From Amulumruptor sp947039275 (GTDB lineage Bacteria > Bacteroidota > Bacteroidia > Bacteroidales > Muribaculaceae), in NCBI GenBank assembly GCA_947039275.1, contig CAMQYL010000028.1:1-36803 (forward strand): DNA of 36,803 bases, written 5' to 3'. Position numbers and translations under genes: made by a program. Shown here in pieces: positions 15,611 through 23,610 of this stretch. The notes beneath the pieces are model-generated. The model made no database searches, was not told where the DNA came from, and saw only the letters and a program-made list of their open reading frames with translations. Positions within the stretch are counted from its first letter, which is position 1. Every line of letters begins with the position of its first letter.

Positions 15611-16105
15611 TTAGTTGTTGCCGCCTACGAGGTCTTTGACCTTGTCGGCACCCTTCTGGGCTGCGTCACTGACTGCACCAGCGGCATTTTTGGCTGCGTC
15701 CTTGGTTGCTTCAACGGCTTTTGAACCCTTGGAGGCGATACTGTCCTTGATTTCACCAGCCTTGGCTGACGCGCTGTCGGCAACTGCCGATGCTGCCACC
15801 TTAATGTCGGCGGCTACAGAGTCACCCTGAGCCTTGAGGACATTGACAAGCGAGGGGTCTTTGGCAGTAACGGCCGGTGTCACCTCGTCAAGATAAGCCT
15901 GGGCTTCCTTGTCCTTGCCCTCGGCGATGAGTTTCTGCGCATATTCCTGAGCCTGCTGTACGTAGAGCTTCAGTGAGTCGGGATTGGTGCAGTTTTCAAT
16001 CTTGGATTTCAGATCTGCACCCTTGTCTTCTGCCTGTTTTGTGCCGGAGCAGGATGCCAGAGTGGCAGCCACAGCTACGACGGCAACGTAAAGAATTTTT
16101 TTCAT
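15611..16105 (-). CDS. Alanine-rich lipoprotein, unknown function
   Basis: The 164-aa protein has a signal peptide with lipobox LASC (Cys19), so it is probably a lipoprotein. Residues 24-90 are a helical charged region. From about 100 on it is a repetitive Ala/Lys/Asp amphipathic helix with the pattern AADSASAKAGEIKDSIASKG...EATKDAAKNAAGAVSDAAQKGADKVKDLVG, resembling LEA or apolipoprotein-like 11-residue repeats. I know no specific function. Such proteins often protect the envelope under stress, but that is inference. The upstream 225-nt gap is AT-rich and carries the long hairpin. Confidence 0.75.
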   Translation of the reverse strand: MKKILYVAVVAVAATLASCSGTKQAEDKGADLKSKIENCTNPDSLKLYVQQAQEYAQKLIAEGKDKEAQAYLDEVTPAVTAKDPSLVNVLKAQGDSVAADIKVAASAVADSASAKAGEIKDSIASKGSKAVEATKDAAKNAAGAVSDAAQKGADKVKDLVGGNN

Positions 16106-16231
16106 CAGATTAGTAAAAACTATGAGGTAAATGAAAAGTTAGATAATCAATATGAATAATGCTTGAAATTTATAAAAAGTTCATTGTCTTTCATATTTTT
16201 TACCAATCAAATGAATTATAGATGCTTTAGC

Positions 16232-16311
16232 TTGTAGGGACGCGGCGTGCCGCGTCATCATATAGGCGAGATTTTTCACCTCCGATGACGCGGCACGCCG
16301 CGTCCCTACAA
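16232..16311. repeat. Long perfect inverted repeat of the TTGTAGGGAC family
   Basis: Two perfectly complementary 28-bp arms (16232-16259 and 16284-16311) begin TTGTAGGGACGCGGCG, with a 24-nt loop. The hairpin lies 19 nt past the trpB2 stop. Its ends match the repeats at 15221, 30506 and, more weakly, 31562. Confidence 0.9.
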
Positions 16312-16330
16312 CATGGGGGCATATGGTGCC

Positions 16331-17701
16331 TTACAGCTCCATCGCGTCAAGTTCGGCGATGTTACGGTCTATCTCGCCCTGGTCAAGGGGATAATTGATG
16401 AGGTCGCCGTTGAAATATTTGTCGTAGCTTGCCATGTCTATCAGACCGTGACCTGAGAGATTGAAGAGGATGACTTTCTCCTCGCCGGTCTCCTTGCACT
16501 TGTTGGCTTCACGGATGGTGGCAGCGATGGCGTGGCATGACTCAGGCGCAGGGATGATGCCCTCGACACGGGCAAACAACGCACCGGCATCAAACGACTC
16601 AAGCTGCTGGATGTCTACAGCCTCCATCAGACCGTCCTTCAGGAGCTGCGACACGATGACACCTGCGCCATGATAGCGGAGACCGCCGGCGTGGATGTTG
16701 GCGGGAGCGAAGTTGTGTCCGAGAGTGTACATAGGCAGCAAGGGCGTATATCCAGCCTCATCGCCGAAGTCATAGCGGAACTTGCCGCGTGTAAGCTTGG
16801 GGCACGAAGCCGGCTCAGCAGCGATGAAGCGTGTCTTTTTACCTTCAAGTATGTTATGACGCATAAACGGGAACGCGATGCCGCCGAAATTGCTGCCGCC
16901 GCCGAAGCAGGCTATCACCATGTCGGGGTATTCGCCGGCGAGCTCCATCTGCTTCTCTGCCTCAAGACCGATGACGGTCTGGTGGAGTGTCACATGGCTC
17001 AGCACGGAGCCGAGGGTGTACTTACAATCAGGTGTGGTGCGGGCAAGCTCGATAGCTTCGGAAATGGCTGTGCCGAGAGATCCCTGATGGTTGGGATGCG
17101 CGGTCAGGATATCCTTGCCGGCACGTGTCGACATGGAGGGCGACGGTGTCACCTGTGCACCGAACGTCTGCATGATGGAGCGGCGGTAGGGCTTCTGCTC
17201 GTAGGAAATCTTCACCTGATACACGGCAGCTTCAAGTCCGAAGAGACGCGCCGCATACGCCAGTGATGCGCCCCACTGCCCCGCGCCGGTCTCGGTGGTG
17301 ACATTCTTTACACCCTCCTTCTTGCAGTAATATGCCTGGGGTATGGCGGAGTTGAGCTTGTGGGAACCCATAGGGCTGACGCTCTCGTTCTTGAAATAGA
17401 TATGCGCCGGAGTGCCGAGAGCCTTCTCCAGTCCATAGGCACGTACCAGCGGAGTCGAACGGTAGTATTTGTACATCTCGCGCACCTCCTCTGGGATTTC
17501 TATCCACTGGTCGGTCTGGTTGAGTTCCTGACGGCACAGCTCCTCGGCAAATATTGGATACATGTCCTCGGGCTTCAGCGGCTCCTTGGTGGCAGGGTTG
17601 AGCGGAGGCATCGGCTTTGTGACCATATCAGCCTGGATATTATACCAGTGGGTTGGAATCTCGTTCTCGGGAAGTATGAATCGTTTAGTTTTCTGGCTCA
17701 T
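16331..17701 (-). CDS. Tryptophan synthase beta subunit-like, TrpB2 type
   Basis: The 456-aa protein is the longer TrpB2 form. The PLP lysine is K115 in MGSHKLNSA, ETGAGQWG (137-144) carries the catalytic glutamate, and the phosphate-binding loop is GGGSNFGG at 267-274. It condenses indole with serine or phosphoserine to give tryptophan, with PLP in the cytoplasm. No trpA or other trp gene is adjacent, so it probably works as a stand-alone indole-salvage or side-activity enzyme, as suggested for TrpB2 proteins. A TACCTTTG -7-like box lies at 17731-17738 on this strand. Confidence 0.92.
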   Translation of the reverse strand: MSQKTKRFILPENEIPTHWYNIQADMVTKPMPPLNPATKEPLKPEDMYPIFAEELCRQELNQTDQWIEIPEEVREMYKYYRSTPLVRAYGLEKALGTPAHIYFKNESVSPMGSHKLNSAIPQAYYCKKEGVKNVTTETGAGQWGASLAYAARLFGLEAAVYQVKISYEQKPYRRSIMQTFGAQVTPSPSMSTRAGKDILTAHPNHQGSLGTAISEAIELARTTPDCKYTLGSVLSHVTLHQTVIGLEAEKQMELAGEYPDMVIACFGGGSNFGGIAFPFMRHNILEGKKTRFIAAEPASCPKLTRGKFRYDFGDEAGYTPLLPMYTLGHNFAPANIHAGGLRYHGAGVIVSQLLKDGLMEAVDIQQLESFDAGALFARVEGIIPAPESCHAIAATIREANKCKETGEEKVILFNLSGHGLIDMASYDKYFNGDLINYPLDQGEIDRNIAELDAMEL

Positions 17702-17752
17702 AAGTGATGAAGTGTTGTGTTATTACGCCTCAAAGGTAGTGATTTTTTATGA

Positions 17753-17789
17753 AAAAGGTGCTATCCGCTTCGCAGCGAAAGCACCTTTT
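17753..17789 (-). terminator. Terminator of the P-ATPase gene
   Basis: 10-bp inverted repeat AAAAGGTGCT (17753-17762) and complement (17780-17789), with an inner CGCT/AGCG stem. It is followed on the minus strand by a run of U. It lies just past the ATPase stop and upstream of trpB2. Confidence 0.7.
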
Positions 17790-17886
17790 GTGGCTGACGT
17801 AATTATGAAGTAAAAATTCCAACTGTTATGGTATTGCAAAGTTACTGCCGTCATGACCGTTACGCAATACCCAAAAGTAAGGATTT

Positions 17887-20613
17887 TTACATATGGTGGC
17901 GGCGTCCGGCTATCAGATGCACCAGCTCCCCTATCCAGAGCACAGGCGAAGTGCAACCGATGATGAGCAGCCAGTCGGTGATGCCGAGCGGCGATACATT
18001 AAAAAACGCCCCTCCGAGCTGCACTATGCCTATCTGCCCGACCAATATTATCAAGGCAATCAGCAGAAAACCCTGACAGCCCTGGAAATGGAACGCCGAA
18101 CGTCCGCTGGCAAATGACCGTGCATTGAAGAGGTTCCAGAACTGCAGGAACACGAATATCGAGAAGAAAAGGCTAAGCTCGTATGGAGAAAGTTCCTCTG
18201 TCACAGTGCGACCATACTGACTCACAACGTTCAGCCCCTCAGGAGCATCGAATATGTGAAGCAACGATGTCACCACATGACTGTCGAGATACCACAGCAA
18301 TCCGAGCAACAACAGGAAGAAGATACCCCCCGTCGACAGGATGAACGTCCACATCGAACGCGAGATGATAAAAGCCGACCTCTTGCGAGGCTTCGCCTCC
18401 ATGACCTTGCGCGAAGGCGGCAGCGAAGCGAGAGCCACAGCTGCAAAAGTATCCATGATAAGATTGACCCACAGCATCTGGGTCACAGTCAGCGGAGACT
18501 GCATGCCCATGAACGCGCCCACCAGGACGATAAGACTCGCCACGACATTGACCGTCATCTGGAAGAGTATGAAACGCTGGATATTCTGATACAGCGAGCG
18601 TCCCCACATCACGGCTCTGCCTATCGAGGAGAATGAATTGTCGACAATGGTTATATCCGAAGCTTCCTTGGCTACCGAAGTGCCGTCGCCCATGGAGAGA
18701 CCGACCTGCGCCGCTTTGAGCGCCGGGGCATCGTTTGTGCCGTCGCCTGTGACTGCCACCACCTCATTGTTGGCTTGCAAAGCCTCCACGAGGCGTTTTT
18801 TATCAAGCGGACGGGCACGGGCTATGATTTTCATTTCGCCGACACGTTGTTTCAGCTCCTCATCGGAGAGCTTTTCAAATTCCGGTCCGGTGATTATGTT
18901 GGCATCCGTATCTTGCGGAGTCCAAAGTCCTATCTGACGGCCTATCTCTTTAGCTGTGCCGGGGGTGTCCCCGGTCACAATCTTGACTTTGATACCGGCA
19001 TCTATGACCTCTCGGACGGCATCGGGCACCTCTTTACGCACCGGGTCGGCTATCGCCACTATGCCCAAGAACGACAGATTTCCGGCAGCCACCTTGCCGT
19101 CGGCGATAGCCACACCATCACCGTCAAGCTCCTGATATGCAAAACCGAGTGTGCGCATAGCCTGATTCTGGTAGGCAAGGAGCTGCTCGTCGACAGCCTG
19201 ACGTGTCACCCCGGCAGGGAAATTGCGGCAGAGCGAGAAAACAATCTCAGGCGCACCCTTGACATATAATATATGGCGTCCTGCGGCATCGCGAATCACC
19301 GTAGCCATATACTTACGTTCGGTGGAAAAAGGCAGCTCCTCAATAACCTTGACACTCTCCCGCAGACTGCGGTAGTCTACCCCCTGCGATTGCAGCCACA
19401 GCAGCAATGCACCCTCCGTGGGATTGCCGAGAGCCACGGGCTTCTCAGGGGCGGAAAGGTCAAGCTGAGCGGTGGAATTGACCGCAATACCCTCCTCTAT
19501 CGTATGGCTCAGCGGATCGTCACCGAGACGCCCGTCAGCCAGTCCGTAGAAATCGGCACTGTGGACGCGCATCTGGTTTTGGGTAAGAGTCCCGGTCTTG
19601 TCGGTACAGATGACAGTGGTAGCACCCATGGTCTCGCATGCATGCATCTTGCGCACAAGATTGTTGGTCTTGAGCATACGGCGCATGGAGTATGCCAGAG
19701 ACAGGGTGACAGCCATCGGCAACCCTTCGGGCACAGACACCACCACAAGGGTCACCGCAATCATAAGGGTCTGGAGGAGATATGCGAGAAACTGCATCCA
19801 GTCAAACTGCATCCCGGGAGCCGTGAAGTATATCAACACACGCCCGGCGACAATCAATGCGGCGCAGAGATACGCAATCTTGGATATGACACCGCCGAGA
19901 CGCTGCAACTGCTCGTCAAGAGGGGTCTTCACACCATCGTCAATCTGCGCGGCGACAAAGACCTTGCCGTTCTCAGTACCGTCGCCTACAGCGGTCACCT
20001 TCATCACTCCATGCCCCTCCATGATCTTTGTGCCACGCATCACCTCATCGGATGCAAATGTGGCATCGGGGTCAAAGTCATCGGGATTGACGGTCTTGTG
20101 ACACATCGGTTCGCCGGTCAGGGTGGACTCGTCGACATTGAGCGTCACCGCATCCAGCAGCTTTCCGTCTGCCGGAATCTCCTCGCCTGTGTTGAGCAAC
20201 ACGATATCGCCCACCACTATATCCTTCTTGGGCACCGTGGTGACGCTGCCGTTGCGGATGACCTGATAAGGCTCGTCATCGTTGACCTGATTGAGCAGCG
20301 CAAACTCACGGTCGGCTTTCATCTCAAACAGGAACGCCAGACCCGTAGCAAGCAGTATGGCGATGAAGATGCCTACGGGTTCAAAAAACACCCCGGCACC
20401 CTCATCCAATCCATAATACTCATACAGGGATATACCTACCGACAGCGCACCTGCCACAAGCAATATGATGATAAGTGGATCGGAAAATTTACCAAGAAAC
20501 TGCCGCCACAGCGGTTCCTTGGCAGGAGGAGTAAGTATGTTAATGCCGTGCTGCCTGCGGCTTCCCAACACTTCGCTGTCCGTCAGACCGGAGTATTGCT
20601 GATGTACGCTCAT
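17887..20613 (-). CDS. Calcium-translocating P-type ATPase (PMCA/SERCA-like)
   Basis: The 908-aa protein has the P2-type layout. There is an N-terminal cation-ATPase domain, the actuator with TGEP (166-169) and the membrane motif PEGLP (295-299). The phosphorylated aspartate is D338 in CTDKTGTLT, the hinge is TGDGTNDAPAL, and the C-terminal membrane helices include LWVNLIMDTFAAVALA. PEGLP and NLIMDT point to Ca2+ export rather than Na/K or heavy metals. It is a single gene with its own promoter and terminator. Confidence 0.92.
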   Translation of the reverse strand: MSVHQQYSGLTDSEVLGSRRQHGINILTPPAKEPLWRQFLGKFSDPLIIILLVAGALSVGISLYEYYGLDEGAGVFFEPVGIFIAILLATGLAFLFEMKADREFALLNQVNDDEPYQVIRNGSVTTVPKKDIVVGDIVLLNTGEEIPADGKLLDAVTLNVDESTLTGEPMCHKTVNPDDFDPDATFASDEVMRGTKIMEGHGVMKVTAVGDGTENGKVFVAAQIDDGVKTPLDEQLQRLGGVISKIAYLCAALIVAGRVLIYFTAPGMQFDWMQFLAYLLQTLMIAVTLVVVSVPEGLPMAVTLSLAYSMRRMLKTNNLVRKMHACETMGATTVICTDKTGTLTQNQMRVHSADFYGLADGRLGDDPLSHTIEEGIAVNSTAQLDLSAPEKPVALGNPTEGALLLWLQSQGVDYRSLRESVKVIEELPFSTERKYMATVIRDAAGRHILYVKGAPEIVFSLCRNFPAGVTRQAVDEQLLAYQNQAMRTLGFAYQELDGDGVAIADGKVAAGNLSFLGIVAIADPVRKEVPDAVREVIDAGIKVKIVTGDTPGTAKEIGRQIGLWTPQDTDANIITGPEFEKLSDEELKQRVGEMKIIARARPLDKKRLVEALQANNEVVAVTGDGTNDAPALKAAQVGLSMGDGTSVAKEASDITIVDNSFSSIGRAVMWGRSLYQNIQRFILFQMTVNVVASLIVLVGAFMGMQSPLTVTQMLWVNLIMDTFAAVALASLPPSRKVMEAKPRKRSAFIISRSMWTFILSTGGIFFLLLLGLLWYLDSHVVTSLLHIFDAPEGLNVVSQYGRTVTEELSPYELSLFFSIFVFLQFWNLFNARSFASGRSAFHFQGCQGFLLIALIILVGQIGIVQLGGAFFNVSPLGITDWLLIIGCTSPVLWIGELVHLIAGRRHHM

Positions 20614-20674
20614 TTACGTTCTGTTACTTATGATTATAATGAATTGATAACGCTATATAGGGATTAGAGCATCG

Positions 20675-20706
20675 CAAAATTAGCTCATCTACCTACAATC
20701 TCCAAA
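20675..20706 (-). promoter_or_regulatory. Promoter of the P-ATPase gene
   Basis: On the minus strand TTTG (20703-20706) is followed after 20 nt by TAATTTTG (20675-20682), matching TAnnTTTG. Transcription would start near 20668, about 55 nt before the ATG. Confidence 0.7.
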
Positions 20707-20794
20707 TCATGGCACACCATGAGACAAGTTATAAACTCCTTAACAGTTTCAAATGTTGACCCCCATATATAAATAAAATTCCATAAACGATTTG

Positions 20795-20826
20795 TTTGCA
20801 CGTGCCAAATCTAATGACTACCTTTG
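20795..20826 (+). promoter_or_regulatory. Promoter of tRNA-Ser
   Basis: TTTG (20795-20798) and TACCTTTG (20819-20826) with a 20-nt spacer fit the Bacteroidetes pattern. The mature tRNA begins 23 nt later. Confidence 0.75.
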
Positions 20827-20849
20827 CAGAGTAATTAAACGACTTATCA

Positions 20850-20939
20850 GGAAAGATGCCGGAGTGGTCGATCGGGGCGGTCTCGAAAACCGTTGTGCCC
20901 TTGCGGGCACCCAGGGTTCGAATCCCTGTCTTTCCGCCA
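20850..20939 (+). tRNA. tRNA-Ser, anticodon CGA
   Basis: 90 nt including an encoded CCA. The acceptor stem GGAAAGA (20850-20856) pairs with TCTTTCC (20929-20935). The anticodon loop CTCGAAA gives CGA, reading UCG. A long variable arm (TGTGCCC..GGGCAC) is typical of tRNA-Ser, and the T arm holds GGTTCGAATCC. Confidence 0.95.
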
Positions 20940-21001
20940 AATCCAAAAGACCGAAATCGCTCAAAGACAGACTTAACGATGCAGGTCGCATAACAAAGCA
21001 A

Positions 21002-21040
21002 AAAACCGCAGACTATCAATTAGTTCTGCGGTTTTCGTGT
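21002..21040 (+). terminator. Terminator after tRNA-Ser
   Basis: 11-bp inverted repeat AAAACCGCAGA (21002-21012) and complement (21025-21035), 12-nt loop, ending in TTTT. It separates the tRNA from the accessory region. Confidence 0.75.
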
Positions 21041-21104
21041 CTTATCACCTCGGATTCATGACCGATTCCCGACTATTCAATCTTGAACAAATACAACTCA
21101 AAAG

Positions 21105-21149
21105 TTGTATTATCATAAGATAATGTTTATCTTTGCATAATCATAAGAT
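21105..21149 (+). promoter_or_regulatory. Toxin-antitoxin promoter with two operator-like repeats
   Basis: TTG (21105-21107) and TATCTTTG (21128-21135) with a 20-nt spacer form a promoter. Two copies of the near-palindrome ATCATAAGAT (21112-21121 and 21140-21149) flank the -7 box, 28 bp apart. This is the layout expected for autorepression by an XRE regulator. Confidence 0.65.
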
Positions 21150-21150
21150 T

Positions 21151-21702
21151 ATGAGATTTGACCTCATTACTGAAAACGAACATCTTTGGGCTGTCAAATA
21201 CGAGGATAGCCTTGACAATGTCCTTGACACTATTCTCGGGCAGTGGAATGATGTGTCATGGCTGCGATCTTTCTTCAAACAAAATAGCGCTGACCTTGCA
21301 TCGTATTTCAAGATAACCGATGTCAACAAGGCAATCTACGATACAATCGAAGACAGTGAACGCTTGCAATGTCTTATAATGGACATATCTCCTGATGCCA
21401 ATCTTGATGAGATATTTCGACCCCTTGACAACAGTCGCACTGCGGAGATGATACTCGGCAAAGAAAAGGCTCGGCTTCGCAACACCCCTCATCATGCGTC
21501 ATGGCTCCGGATATATGCCATCAAGCTGGATCCAGGTATCTATGTCATAACTGGTGGAGCAATCAAACTTACACGAACCATGCAGGAGCGTGAACACACC
21601 CTTGTGGAGTTGGCAAGAATGGAGAAGGTCAGAAGATTCATGCTCGACAACAACATCGCCGATATGGATTCATTTAAGGATTATCTTACTGAAATCGATT
21701 AA
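21151..21702 (+). CDS. Putative toxin of a toxin-antitoxin-like pair
   Basis: The 183-aa protein (ATG at 21151) begins MRFDLITENEHLWAVKYE. Its C-terminal half holds SWLRIYAIKLDPGIYVITGGAIKLTRTMQEREHT, resembling the RelE/HigB-type core strand pattern with a charged R-x-HT tail. I know similar proteins from Bacteroidales next to XRE regulators, but no activity has been shown that I know of. A TTG at 21133 would extend the frame but lies inside the promoter, so I reject it. The XRE gene starts 19 nt downstream. It could instead be a non-toxic regulator. Confidence 0.65.
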   Translation: MRFDLITENEHLWAVKYEDSLDNVLDTILGQWNDVSWLRSFFKQNSADLASYFKITDVNKAIYDTIEDSERLQCLIMDISPDANLDEIFRPLDNSRTAEMILGKEKARLRNTPHHASWLRIYAIKLDPGIYVITGGAIKLTRTMQEREHTLVELARMEKVRRFMLDNNIADMDSFKDYLTEID

Positions 21703-21710
21703 ATCAAAAA

Positions 21711-21716
21711 AGGAGG
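21711..21716 (+). promoter_or_regulatory. Strong Shine-Dalgarno before the XRE antitoxin
   Basis: AGGAGG lies 5 nt before the ATG at 21722. Bacteroidetes genes usually lack Shine-Dalgarno sequences, so this perfect site is unusual. It fixes the start of the XRE gene. Confidence 0.6.
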
Positions 21717-21721
21717 TCGTT

Positions 21722-22036
21722 ATGAAAACTGAAAAAGAAATCCTATCAGGACTGAAAAAGCATGGCAGTCCCACTCCTTCAAAATGGCGTGAGAATGCAG
21801 AATGGCGAATGGCAAACAAATCGTGGTTACGCTATTCCCAGAGAATAGCAATGATGATGCTTGACAAAATGGAGGAAATGGGATTGACACAAAAGGCAGT
21901 GGCACAAAGAATGGGCTGTTCACAGCAATACATTTCCCGTGTTCTTAAAGGTACAGAAAATCTATCAATAGAGACCATCTCAAAAATTGAAGATGCTCTC
22001 GGCTTGCAGATACTCGAACCCGCGTATGCCAGATGA
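21722..22036 (+). CDS. XRE-family HTH regulator, probable antitoxin
   Basis: The 104-aa protein has an HTH_3 domain at about 42-98 (IAMMMLDKMEEMGLTQKAVAQRMGCSQQYISRVLKGTENLSIETISKIEDALGLQIL). A 40-residue N-terminal part, KEILSGLKKHGSPTPSKWRENAEWRMANKSWLR, may bind the toxin. It follows the putative toxin by 19 nt. The frame is open far upstream of 21722, but those residues lie inside the toxin gene. It probably represses its own promoter through the paired repeats at 21112-21149. Confidence 0.82.
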   Translation: MKTEKEILSGLKKHGSPTPSKWRENAEWRMANKSWLRYSQRIAMMMLDKMEEMGLTQKAVAQRMGCSQQYISRVLKGTENLSIETISKIEDALGLQILEPAYAR

Positions 22037-22070
22037 TACGCTATTGCATCGTGTCAATGACAAATCTGCG

Positions 22071-22340
22071 ATGAAACGAAACATTATCATAGAAGCTCGC
22101 CGGGCTAAAGTTTCGCCCGAAGCAAGACGACGTGTTGACCTGTCGTTCCTCATAGTTGACAGGATTCACAACATATTGGAAGAGAAAGGGCTTAAACAGA
22201 AAGACCTCGCCAATATGCTCGGAAAGAAGGAATCCGAAATCAGTAAATGGATGCGTGGAACCCATAATTTCACCATTGAGACCATATCATCCATCGAGAA
22301 AGTGTTGGATACCCCAATACTTCAGGTCGCCACCGTCTGA
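22071..22340 (+). CDS. Second XRE-family HTH regulator
   Basis: The 89-aa protein begins MKRNIIIEARRAKVSPEARRRVDLSFLIVDRI. Its HTH (ILEEKGLKQKDLANMLGKKESEISKWMRGTHNFTIETISSIEKVLDTPI) is of the kind paired with HigB-like toxins in Bacteroidetes. An in-frame ATG at 22026 would overlap the previous gene by 11 nt and is possible. No toxin gene of its own is adjacent, so it may be an orphan antitoxin or share the upstream toxin. The DUF1016 remnant begins 14 nt downstream. Confidence 0.8.
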   Translation: MKRNIIIEARRAKVSPEARRRVDLSFLIVDRIHNILEEKGLKQKDLANMLGKKESEISKWMRGTHNFTIETISSIEKVLDTPILQVATV

Positions 22341-22354
22341 ATTAAGGTTGTTTA

Positions 22355-23010
22355 ATGAATATCCAGATGTCTGTTGAGATAGATAAATATAAATTCAACT
22401 CGCTTGTTAGTGATGTAAAGGAGATAATAAGCTCCGCCCGACAACAGGCGGTACGAAGTGTTGATTTCTCGCGTGTGCAGATGTACTGGCACATAGGCAG
22501 GCGAATATTTGTTGAGGAACAAGAGGAAAAAGACCGTGCCGAATATGGCACATACCTTATCAGGAATCTTGCCCGGCAAATTGAACCCGAATACGGAAGC
22601 GGCTTTTCTGTACGGCAACTTGAACGAAGCCGCCAGTTTTACCGTGAATATCCAATTGCGTCCGCACTGCGGACGCAATTGAATTGGTCACAGTATAAAA
22701 AACTTATGTCTATTAATGACGCTGAAAAACGAGAATACTACGAGTTAGAGGCGGTCAATAACAATTGGACTGGCAGGGAGCTTGAACGGCAGGTTGATTC
22801 GTTGCTGTACGAAAGGCTGCTTTTGAGCAATGACAAAGAGACCGTGCTTGCGGTGGCTCGTGGACAACGTATTCCGGAGTCCCCTGAGGAAATCATCAAA
22901 AATCCGATGGTGCTTGAATTTCTCGGACTGGAAAGGAAAGCGGATCTGCCGATGAACTGGCGAAAGAGGTCGATGCTGTCAAGGCAAAAATAGCTGGGGG
23001 AGAGGAATAA
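22355..23010 (+). pseudogene. DUF1016 (YhcG-type) nuclease gene with internal deletion
   Basis: Residues 1-196 match the N-terminal DUF1016 domain (DVKEIISSARQQAVRSVDFSRVQMYWHIGRRIFVEEQ...SGFSVRQLERSRQFYREYP...WTGRELERQVDSLLYERLL...NPMVLEFLGLERKA). Full-length members run to about 350-370 aa with a PDDEXK-type nuclease domain, which is missing. The open frame ends at 22993. In another frame, from about 22942, the sequence reads SADELAKEVDAVKAKIAGGEE and stops at 23008-23010. This fits the true C-terminal tail of the same family, although the tail assignment is inference. The simplest history is a roughly 450-bp deletion that joined two parts out of frame. Confidence 0.75.
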
Positions 23011-23024
23011 AATCAAGTGCAAAC

Positions 23025-23609
23025 ATGCTGAAAGTTTCATACTCCGTTGTAATCATCATGGTTCTTTATGCCATGATCGCTATGGCATGCCATGTCAATG
23101 CCCAGGGCAACCTGACAGGGCAGTCATTCAGCAATCCCAACATATTTGCCTCAGCACTGGGCAAAATGGACTCGGCAATCACCAATCAGCGCGCCAAAGC
23201 CATAAGCAACGCCGAGAAGAAAAAAGGGCGCAAACTCACCAGCGAGGAGATGGCAAAGGTTGACAAAACGATAGCAGAAGCCCGCAAAAAAGCCGCCGCT
23301 CTGAAGGATGGCATATCCATGGGCATCACAGTTACATTCCTCTCAGATACCGAACTGAAAATGCACAACGACATCCGCGTCAATGACGAAGCCCTCAAAG
23401 CCACAGGCATGGGATGGCTTAAACGCAAGGCTCTGAAAGCCTCGCTAAGCGTGATGCCCAAAACGATGAAAGAAAACTACATCCGCAAAGGTCAGCTCAT
23501 AATAATATCGCCTGATGATGACCCTGACACGTTACGCCTGAGCACTGATGGCAGCCAGATGACGGGCAGATTTGACAAAACAACAGTGTTCACACTTCAC
23601 CGCCGATAA
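23025..23609 (+). CDS. Hypothetical secreted protein
   Basis: The 194-aa protein has a hydrophobic N-terminus (VVIIMVLYAMIAMACHVNAQG) that looks like a signal peptide cleaved near residue 27. A lysine-rich helical stretch follows (KAISNAEKKKGRKLTSEEMAKVDKTIAEARKKAAALKDG). The C-terminal part has short beta-like segments (GQLIIISPDDDPDTLRLSTDGSQMTGRFDKTTVFTLHRR). I do not recognise the family. It converges with the PH-domain gene with only 1 nt between them. Confidence 0.7.
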   Translation: MLKVSYSVVIIMVLYAMIAMACHVNAQGNLTGQSFSNPNIFASALGKMDSAITNQRAKAISNAEKKKGRKLTSEEMAKVDKTIAEARKKAAALKDGISMGITVTFLSDTELKMHNDIRVNDEALKATGMGWLKRKALKASLSVMPKTMKENYIRKGQLIIISPDDDPDTLRLSTDGSQMTGRFDKTTVFTLHRR

Positions 23610-23610
23610 G

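Noticed and set aside
15205..15614. Open frames in the compound repeat region
   Set aside because: The similar peptides on both strands (TTCLHVATAP type) come from the inverted repeat arms, not from a gene.
19273..20667. Long plus-strand open frame (about 460 codons) opposite the P-ATPase
   Set aside because: It lies entirely antisense to a complete ATPase with all catalytic motifs, and its composition (rich in His, Gln, Arg) is that of a shadow frame.
21133..21150. TTG at 21133 as the start of the toxin-like gene
   Set aside because: It lies within the -7 box and upstream of the likely transcription start; the ATG at 21151 directly follows the second operator repeat.
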